The translations under genes and the position numbers were made by a program. A DNA stretch of 10,555 bases from DATJZH01 sp035499215 (GTDB taxonomy: Bacteria; Actinomycetota; Actinomycetes; Streptosporangiales; Streptosporangiaceae). This document shows, one piece after another, positions 6,215-10,555 of this stretch; the stretch's first letter is position 1; every line of letters begins with the position of its first letter. The notes beneath the pieces were generated by a model. The model saw only the letters and a program-made list of their open reading frames with translations. It ran no database searches and had not been told where the DNA came from. The stretch is taken from positions 1 through 10,555 of the forward strand of contig DATJZH010000052.1 in assembly GCA_035499215.1 (NCBI GenBank), read 5' to 3'.

Positions 6215-6629
6215 CGGCGGGCGAGCCGGCCTGTAGGCCGGGTTCTGTGCGCCCGCTCGCGCGGGCCGGCGGCCATCCATCTGGGACTGCCGTTGCCGGC
6301 AGCCTCGTGCGGTCTACCCGCGAGCATCGGGCGGGCCGCCCTCGAACGCTCGCGCAGGAGCCGCGCCCGCAGGCGCGGGCCCCCTCTTGACCTTGCTCCG
6401 GGTGGGGTTTACCAAGCCGCCCGGATCGCTCCGGGCGCTGGTGGTCTCTTACACCACCGTTTCACCCTTACCCCCGGACGGATCCGGGAGCGGTCTGTTC
6501 TCTGTGGCACTTTCCCGCGGGTCACCCCGGGTCGGCGTTACCGACCACCCTGCCCTGCGGAGCCCGGACCTTCCTCGGCGCTCCCGGAGACCGGAAGCGC
6601 CGCGGCCGCCCGGCCGCCTCGCCCGCCGC
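6215..6629 (-). ncRNA. rnpB: RNase P RNA, bacterial type A
   Basis: This is the catalytic RNA of RNase P, which matures tRNA 5' ends together with the RnpA protein. On the minus strand the conserved blocks appear in order: GAGGAAGGTCCGGGCTCC (P4 5' strand), GCAGGGTG, GTAACGCC, GGGAAAGTGCCACAGAGAA, CAGACCGC, AGGGTGAAACGGTGG, GTAAGAG, TTGGTAAACCCC (the L15 loop that binds tRNA CCA), GGAGCAAGGTC, and finally ACAGAACCCGG. The ends are set by helix P1, where 6612-6629 pairs with 6214-6231 with a single G-G mismatch. The length of about 415 nt fits actinobacterial members. The P4 helix shows a compensated base pair that departs from the consensus. The gene follows the basic-protein gene on the same strand with about 50 bases between them. 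Confidence 0.96.
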
Positions 6630-6636
6630 TGCGCCC

Positions 6637-6667
6637 AGCCTAGGGCCTCTGCGCCGGCGCTGGTGAA
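6637..6667 (-). promoter_or_regulatory. Probable rnpB promoter
   Basis: On the minus strand TAGGCT (6637-6642) matches a common actinomycete -10 box and would start transcription at about 6629-6630, exactly where helix P1 begins. The possible -35, TTCACC (6662-6667), is 19 bases away, which is slightly long. The call rests mainly on the -10 box and its agreement with the RNA 5' end. Confidence 0.5.
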
Positions 6668-6679
6668 GGTCGTACGGCC

Positions 6680-7546
6680 TTAGCGGATAAGGCCGCCGAG
6701 GACGCCGCCGTACTCCGGCTCGCCCGAGCTCTCCGACGGCGATGCGATTGCGGGCGCCGGACCGTCGTTGCGGGGAGTCGCCGGCCGCCGCCGGGCGGCA
6801 TCCTGCCGCACGCTCACGCCGGCCGCAGAGCTCTTCGGCTTCGCTGCGGTCCTGGCCTTCGCAGCGGACCTCGGCTTGGCTGCAGTCCCGGGCTTGGCCC
6901 CGGCCGCGGCCTTGACCGTGGCGGCCTTCGCCTTGGCATTCGTCTTCGGCTTCACGCCCGTGCCGGGCTTCACGCCCGTGCCGGGCTTCACTGAAGCGCC
7001 GGGCTTCACCGAGGCGCCGGGGTTCACCGTAGCGGCGGACTTCGCCTTGGTGCTCGCCCTGGCCATGGTCCTGGCCTTCCCTGCCGTCGTCTTCGGCTTG
7101 GCTGCGGTCCCGGTCCGCGCCGATGTGCCGGCGGCCCAGGCAGCGGGCTTTGCCGCAGCAGGCTTGGCGACTGACATCGTCTTCGCGGCCGCGGTCAGTG
7201 CCTTGGCAGCCGTCGTCATGCCCTTGGTGGCGGTATTCATCGCTTCGATGGCGGTGGACATCGTCTTGGCAGATGATGTGGCCTTGCTTGTGGCCGCCGT
7301 CATCTTGGCGGCTGCCGAAGTGACCTTGGTCGCTGCTGATGACACCGTCCGCGCAGCGGTCATCGCCGTCGGCGAGCTCTTGCTCGCTGCAGGACGTGCT
7401 GTCTTCGCCGCTGTCGTGCTCGCGCTGGTCCTGGCCTTCGGCCGCGCGGCGGCCCCCTTCGCAGCAGGGGCGCTCGTCGGCTTGCCGCGGGCGGTACCCG
7501 CCGTGCTCGGGTGAGCGGCCCCGCGGGTCGTGTTCTGTGCAGGCAC
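6680..7546 (-). CDS. Ala/Lys/Pro-rich repetitive basic protein, histone H1-like or phasin-like
   Basis: This is a 288-residue low-complexity protein made mostly of Ala, Lys, Thr, Ser and Pro, strongly basic. It contains an N-terminal disordered AP/AAK region (1-60), then nine consecutive heptads of the type AAKxM(S/T)T (residues 64-126) that should form an amphipathic helix. AKP linkers follow, then four PG(A/T)(S/G)VK hexapeptides (176-199), more AAKP repeats and a short acidic end finishing GGVLGGLIR. No globular domain such as HU is present. The AKP tail resembles histone-H1-like DNA-binding tails. A heptad helix plus AAKP tail is the layout of PhaF-type phasins, but homology is unproven. 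I chose GTG 7544-7546 because GGGGGG lies 6 bases upstream; an ATG at 7601-7603 would add 19 residues. The opposite strand has a long hydrophobic frame that I regard as a shadow. Confidence 0.7.
   Translation of the reverse strand: MPAQNTTRGAAHPSTAGTARGKPTSAPAAKGAAARPKARTSASTTAAKTARPAASKSSPTAMTAARTVSSAATKVTSAAAKMTAATSKATSSAKTMSTAIEAMNTATKGMTTAAKALTAAAKTMSVAKPAAAKPAAWAAGTSARTGTAAKPKTTAGKARTMARASTKAKSAATVNPGASVKPGASVKPGTGVKPGTGVKPKTNAKAKAATVKAAAGAKPGTAAKPRSAAKARTAAKPKSSAAGVSVRQDAARRRPATPRNDGPAPAIASPSESSGEPEYGGVLGGLIR
6950..7021 (-). repeat. Four 18-bp units encoding PG(A/T)(S/G)VK
   Basis: The units 6950-6967, 6968-6985, 6986-7003 and 7004-7021 are tandem. The first two are identical and the last two differ from each other at two bases. 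They encode two PGTGVK and two PGASVK hexapeptides in the basic protein, and a degenerate fifth unit follows at 7022. The two subtypes suggest stepwise duplication. Confidence 0.85.
7169..7357 (-). repeat. Nine-heptad protein repeat (21-bp period)
   Basis: Residues 64-126 of the basic protein fall into nine gapless heptads. Position 5 holds Val, Val, Met, Ala, Met, Met, Met, Leu, Met, position 1 is Ala or Ser, and position 3 is often Lys. This gives the 3-4 hydrophobic spacing of a coiled coil with an Ala-rich face. The DNA units have diverged, so the pattern is kept at protein level. Confidence 0.75.
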
Positions 7547-7687
7547 TGAATTCCCCCCGTCTTGATCAATTACGGGAAGAGCTATTCCACCAGCGAACGA
7601 CATCTACACGCCCGATGACCGCCGTATTCGAAGAACAATGGCCTCAAGCAGGCTGAAATGATCAGCTAACGAACTGGCGTAATGGCA
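7547..7687 (-). promoter_or_regulatory. AT-richer leader of the basic-protein gene
   Basis: This 141-base spacer is visibly lower in GC than its surroundings, with stretches such as TTGATCAATTACGG and ATTCGAAGAACAATGG. It precedes the basic-protein gene and follows the RNase H/phosphatase gene on the same strand. That composition suggests a promoter and 5' leader, but I cannot fix -35 and -10 boxes. It also holds the GGGGGG ribosome binding site at 7553-7558. Confidence 0.35.
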
Positions 7688-8845
7688 TCAGCGGCCGCCA
7701 GACCGCAGGTGCGCGGTGTCGTTGAGCGTCCTGACCAGTGCGGGCCCGTCGGAGAACCAGTCGATCTCGCACAGTGACGCGACACTCAGGTGCATGCGGA
7801 ACAAGGCAGCGGGCGGCGCGAGCAGCGCACGGCAGACAAGTGTCTTGATCGGCGTCACGTGGCTGACGAGCAGGACCGTGCGGCCGGGGTACGCGGCCAG
7901 CAGCCGGTCAAGCGCACCGAGGACCCGGTGCGCCGCGGCGGCGAAGCTCTCGCCCCCCGGCGGCGCGACATCGGCACTGGCAAGCCAGGCCGACATCTCT
8001 TCCGGCCACTGCGCGCCCGCCTCGGCGAAGGTCATGCCCTCCCATTTGCCGAAGTCCGTCTCGACCAGGTCGTCGTCGACTTCCAGCGGGGCGCCGGTGG
8101 CCTGCGCCGCTGCCTCCGCAGTGCGCCTGGCCCGCCGCAGCGGCGAGGTCACGATGACGTCGACACCGCGGCCGGCCAGGCACCGCGCGGCCGCGGCGGC
8201 CTGGCGCTTGCCCGCCTCGTTGAGCGGGATGTCGCCGCGCCCGGCGAACCTCCGCTCCGCCGACAGCGGGGTCTCGCCATGCCGCAGCAGCAGCGTGGTC
8301 GTCTTCTGGCCGTGCTCGGGCCCCCACGCGGCTGCCGCAGCGGGCGGGTCGGCCTCCAGCCGGGCTGGCGTTTCCGGCATGACCATGGCAGAACGGCTCG
8401 CGCCCTGCCGCTCGGCTGCGCCGGGCTTCCCGGCGGCCGCCGCATCCATGGCCTTGTTCGCCAGCCGGTCGGCCCTGGCATTGCGGGCGCGCGGGATCCA
8501 GGTGTAGCTAACCTGGCCCAGCCGGGCGGCCGCCTCCCTCGCCGTCCTGGCCAGCGTCCGCAAGGCCGCGTCCTTGATCTGCCAGCGCCCCGACATCTGC
8601 TCGACGACCAGCCTGGAGTCCATCCGCACCTCGGCGTCAGCCCCGGCCGCGAGGTCGGCAGCCGCCCGCAGGCCGGCGATGAGGCCGGAGTACTCGGCGA
8701 CGTTGTTGGTGGCCGTGCCCAGGCTGTCGTGCACCTCGGCGAGCACTTCGCCGGTCTGGGCGTCGGTGACCAGCGCGCCGTACCCGGCCGGGCCTGGATT
8801 GCCGCGCGAGCCGCCGTCAGCCTCGATGACGAACTTGCGGGTCAC
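7688..8845 (-). CDS. Bifunctional RNase HI / histidine acid phosphatase (Rv2228c-like)
   Basis: This 385-residue fusion enzyme has two domains. The N-terminal RNase HI domain (about 1-136) cuts RNA in RNA-DNA hybrids and has all four metal-binding acids: Asp10 (EADGGSRGNPG), Glu51 (NNVAEYSGL), Asp76 (RMDSRLVVEQM) and Asp126 (ARADRLANKAMD). After an Ala/Pro-rich linker (about 137-180) comes a histidine phosphatase domain of the CobC/GpmB type, with the phospho-accepting His189 in LLRHGE and a second His329 in VSHVTPIK. The M. tuberculosis homologue Rv2228c is described as having both RNase H and acid phosphatase activity, the latter linked to cobalamin synthesis by similarity to CobC. The GTG at 8843-8845 overlaps the upstream gene's TGA as GTGA, which indicates translational coupling. 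Confidence 0.93.
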   Translation of the reverse strand: MTRKFVIEADGGSRGNPGPAGYGALVTDAQTGEVLAEVHDSLGTATNNVAEYSGLIAGLRAAADLAAGADAEVRMDSRLVVEQMSGRWQIKDAALRTLARTAREAAARLGQVSYTWIPRARNARADRLANKAMDAAAAGKPGAAERQGASRSAMVMPETPARLEADPPAAAAAWGPEHGQKTTTLLLRHGETPLSAERRFAGRGDIPLNEAGKRQAAAAARCLAGRGVDVIVTSPLRRARRTAEAAAQATGAPLEVDDDLVETDFGKWEGMTFAEAGAQWPEEMSAWLASADVAPPGGESFAAAAHRVLGALDRLLAAYPGRTVLLVSHVTPIKTLVCRALLAPPAALFRMHLSVASLCEIDWFSDGPALVRTLNDTAHLRSGGR

Positions 8846-9585
8846 AGGCCCGACTCGGCAGTGCGCACCAGGATCCTGCGGCATTCCTCGCAGCGCAGCA
8901 CCTCGTCCGGGTCGGCGGCCCGGATGGTGTTCAGATCCACCGTGTTCAGCGAGAGATGACAGCCCTCGCACCGGCCGCGCCGCAGCGCGGCCGCGCCCAC
9001 CCCGCCGTGCTGCACCCGCAGCCGCTCATAGAGGTCCAGCAGAGCAGCCGGAAGCTCGGCCGTGACGGCGGCGCGGCGGTCGGCCGCCTTGCCGGCGAGC
9101 TCGGCGAGCTCGGCGAGGGCCGCGTCGCGGCGGCCGGTAACGGCCTGCCGGTCAGCGGAGATCCGCTCTCGCTCGGCGGCGGCCGACCGCTGCTCGGCCT
9201 CGGCGCTCTCGCGGCGCTCCATCACCTCCAGCACGATTTCCTCGAGGTCATCCTGGCGCCGCAGCAGCGAGGCGATCTCGGACTGAAGGCTCTCCAGCTC
9301 TCGCGGCGACGACACCTGGCCCGTATCCAGCCGCCGCTGGTCGCGCTGGATGCGGGTCCGCACCTGCTCGACGTCGGCCTCTGCCTTGGCCTGCTCGCGC
9401 CGCAGGTCCCCCTCCCTGGCCGCCAGCGCGGCCAGCGCGTCGCGAAGCTCAGTGCCGCGCTGCTCAATCAGCTCCAGCTCTGCGTGCTCGGGCAGGCTCC
9501 GTCTGCCGTGGTCGAGTCTGCTCAGCTCGGCATCCAGATCGGCAAGCTCAAGCAGCCGCAGCTGCGCGTCGGGAGAAGCTTTCAC
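8842..9585 (-). CDS. C4 zinc-ribbon coiled-coil protein (Rv2229c-like)
   Basis: This 247-residue protein has a long coiled coil (about 5-170, rich in Glu, Arg, Ala and Leu) ending in a treble-cysteine-pair style zinc ribbon. Cys206 and Cys209 (CEGC) and Cys232 and Cys235 (CEEC) bind the metal, with the LSLNTVDLNTIRAADPDEVLRC linker region typical of the C4-type zinc-ribbon family (Pfam zf-RING_7, formerly DUF164). Its function is unsettled; the family is thought to act in nucleic-acid or protein handling. In mycobacteria this gene precedes the RNase H/phosphatase gene, and here too they are coupled. The GTG at 9583-9585 is the first start in frame, with only a weak ribosome binding site. The Nif3-like gene often found upstream is absent; a divergent gene is there instead. 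Confidence 0.9.
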   Translation of the reverse strand: MKASPDAQLRLLELADLDAELSRLDHGRRSLPEHAELELIEQRGTELRDALAALAAREGDLRREQAKAEADVEQVRTRIQRDQRRLDTGQVSSPRELESLQSEIASLLRRQDDLEEIVLEVMERRESAEAEQRSAAAERERISADRQAVTGRRDAALAELAELAGKAADRRAAVTAELPAALLDLYERLRVQHGGVGAAALRRGRCEGCHLSLNTVDLNTIRAADPDEVLRCEECRRILVRTAESGL

Positions 9586-9709
9586 GGGCCCACGTTAGCC
9601 TGCCTGGCCGGCGCTGTCGCCCGGGTGAGCGGGTAGCCCGGCCGGGCCCGGCCGCCGGGATCGGGAAAGGCCCCCAGCGGGACACGTCGCTGCGGTAAAC
9701 CTGGGGCAC

Positions 9710-10210
9710 ATGGAGATCCCCCGCATCAGCAGGCCCTACATGCCCGGCTACGGAATCCTTGGCCCGGCCCAGGGAAGCGGCTTGCTCCCCTGGTCCTGGG
9801 CAGCCGAGCGGCTGACTTCGGCGCGCAACTACTGGGTGGTCTCCGTCCGGCCCGACGGCCGGCCGCATTCCATGCCGGTCTGGGGGATGTGGGACGACAG
9901 CACGCTGTGGTTCGCCACGGCCGTGCAGTCGCGCAAGGCGAAGAACCTGGCGGCCGATCCGCGCTGCGTCATCACCACGGAAGATGGCAGCAATCCCGTC
10001 GTGATCGAGGGCATCGCCGACGTGGTCACCGAGCCGGCCAGCATCCGCCGGGTACTTGATCTGATGAACAGCAAGTACGGCACCGACATCGAGCCGGGCT
10101 TTCTTGATCCCCAGGTCAACGCCACGATCGCGGTCCGGCCGCAGCAGGTGATCAGCATGCGGCACGGCGATTTCACTGGCTCGCCGACCCGCTGGCAATT
10201 CGGTCCCTGA
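9710..10210 (+). CDS. Pyridoxamine 5'-phosphate oxidase-like split-barrel protein, FMN or F420 dependent
   Basis: This 166-residue protein has the PPOX split-barrel fold used by FMN- and F420-dependent oxidoreductases in the cytosol. The strands are visible as NYWVVSVRPDGRPHSMPVWGMWDD (about 40-63), TLWFATAVQSRKAKNLAADPRCVI (the cofactor-phosphate binding region with SRKAKNL) and PVVIEGIADVVTE, and it ends SPTRWQF. The PHSMPVWG motif and the TRWxF ending are typical of the actinobacterial F420/FMN group. Which cofactor and substrate it uses cannot be told. The ATG at 9710 has GGGG close upstream. It is divergent from the zinc-ribbon gene, with a 124-base shared spacer, and converges on the anti-sigma gene with a 35-base gap. 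Confidence 0.85.
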   Translation: MEIPRISRPYMPGYGILGPAQGSGLLPWSWAAERLTSARNYWVVSVRPDGRPHSMPVWGMWDDSTLWFATAVQSRKAKNLAADPRCVITTEDGSNPVVIEGIADVVTEPASIRRVLDLMNSKYGTDIEPGFLDPQVNATIAVRPQQVISMRHGDFTGSPTRWQFGP

Positions 10211-10245
10211 CCGCGGTCACGGCGCGGACGGCAGCGCTGCGCCTG

Positions 10246-10555
10246 CTATCCCCGGCTCAGGCTGAGCATCAGCACCGGCGGCGATGTCGGCTGCGGCGAA
10301 CCGCCGGCCGGCTCCACGGTCATGCCGATCCGCTCGCGTGCCGACAGGCCCGATATCACCACCGGGCCGCTCATCCCGGCTCGTTCACCCGGCAGCAGGC
10401 CGACCGCCTTCATCCCGGACGGCCCCTTCAGCCAGAGCTCGTAGCGCTCAGCGGCCGGAAGCGCCCGCAACCCCGCGGCCGTGAAGACAAGCTCGCGCTC
10501 GGCGTGCGACATCACCACGGTTGCGCTGCCCCCGGTGGTGATGCGCGCGGTCAGC
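10246..10555 (-). CDS. RskA-type anti-sigma factor, C-terminal part (5' end outside window)
   Basis: The frame is open from its TAG at 10246-10248 to the right edge, giving 102 visible C-terminal residues. They match the extracytoplasmic domain of RskA-like anti-sigma factors. Signs are the TGGSATVVMSH strand, LPALPAAERYELWL (family pattern of a Leu-Pro-Ala segment followed by YELWL), GLLPGERAG and the diagnostic VTVEPAGGSPQPT-like stretch, here MTVEPAGGSPQPTSPP. Such proteins hold an ECF sigma factor at the membrane through an N-terminal zinc-finger domain that would lie beyond the edge, and release it after proteolysis. The protein ends shortly after the sheet, in LMLSLSRG, which is a normal end for the family. 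An internal GTG at 10516-10518 is unlikely to be the true start because homology runs through it. Confidence 0.88.
   Translation of the reverse strand, partial: LTARITTGGSATVVMSHAERELVFTAAGLRALPAAERYELWLKGPSGMKAVGLLPGERAGMSGPVVISGLSARERIGMTVEPAGGSPQPTSPPVLMLSLSRG

Noticed and set aside
5567..6280. Minus-strand frame of 237 residues opposite the membrane protein and the 3' end of rnpB
   Set aside because: It runs through the conserved rnpB 3' region and has shadow-type composition. The plus frame has clear membrane helices.
6768..7514. Long plus-strand frame encoding a very hydrophobic 248-residue protein opposite the basic-protein gene
   Set aside because: It is the antisense of Ala/Lys codons, which automatically reads as Ala/Leu/Val/Phe-rich. 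It lacks a good ribosome binding site, whereas the minus-strand frame has GGGGGG before a GTG and a coherent heptad pattern.
7790..8959. Plus-strand frame of 389 residues opposite the RNase H/phosphatase
   Set aside because: The minus strand has all catalytic residues of two enzyme domains; the plus frame has no domain.
1..10555. CRISPR array, tRNA, insertion sequence or phage system
   Set aside because: No spaced identical repeats, no cloverleaf, no transposase or integrase motif and no recognisable defence gene were seen on either strand.

Overview
The window is GC-rich throughout (roughly 70% by eye), with GTG/TTG starts supported by purine-rich ribosome binding sites. It also carries gene families typical of actinomycetes: an RskA-type anti-sigma tail, an Rv2228c-like RNase H/phosphatase with its Rv2229c-like zinc-ribbon partner, an F420/FMN split-barrel protein and a type A RNase P RNA. 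I read it as chromosomal DNA of a high-GC Actinomycetota. I cannot name the genus. There is no tRNA, insertion sequence, CRISPR array or phage gene that I can see.

Layout. A small tryptophan-rich hypothetical gene (35-325, +) comes first. Next is a minus-strand block: a 3-hydroxybutyrate dehydrogenase (540-1340), a YihY/BrkB membrane protein (1474-2571) and a 57-residue CsbD-like stress protein (2667-2840), with hairpins between the genes. A divergent spacer with a MarR-type palindrome (2977-3006) and a heptanucleotide array leads into an EntS-like MFS exporter (3096-4376, +). The exporter's 3' end overlaps tail-to-tail with an HdeD-like membrane protein (4348-4926, -). A small hypothetical (5169-5411, -) and a four-helix membrane protein (5675-6166, +) follow, separated by a spacer with a 33-34 bp direct repeat.

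The right half is mostly minus strand: rnpB (about 6215-6629) lies directly behind a gene for a very basic, repeat-built Ala/Lys/Pro protein (6680-7546). Upstream of that is the translationally coupled pair of C4 zinc-ribbon coiled-coil protein (8842-9585) and RNase HI/histidine phosphatase (7688-8845), which overlap by GTGA. A PPOX-family split-barrel protein (9710-10210, +) and the C-terminal part of an RskA-type anti-sigma factor (10246 to the right edge, -) close the window.

How the genes fit together. Much of this is housekeeping or envelope/stress: RNA processing (rnpB, RNase H), acid or general stress membrane proteins (HdeD, YihY, CsbD), an efflux pump and an extracytoplasmic sigma-factor regulator. 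The least explained item is the basic protein at 6680-7546. Nine consecutive heptads predict an amphipathic helix, followed by a histone-H1-like AKP tail, an arrangement that recalls PhaF-type phasins. A PHB-pathway enzyme (3-hydroxybutyrate dehydrogenase) lies 5 kb away, but that link is only suggestive.

Spacers: no stretch longer than 300 bases lacks a gene. 326-539, 4927-5168 and 9586-9709 contain nothing I can call with confidence apart from the weak hairpin listed. Short tandem arrays of 7, 18, 21, 23 and 33-34 bp recur at gene ends and leaders across the window.
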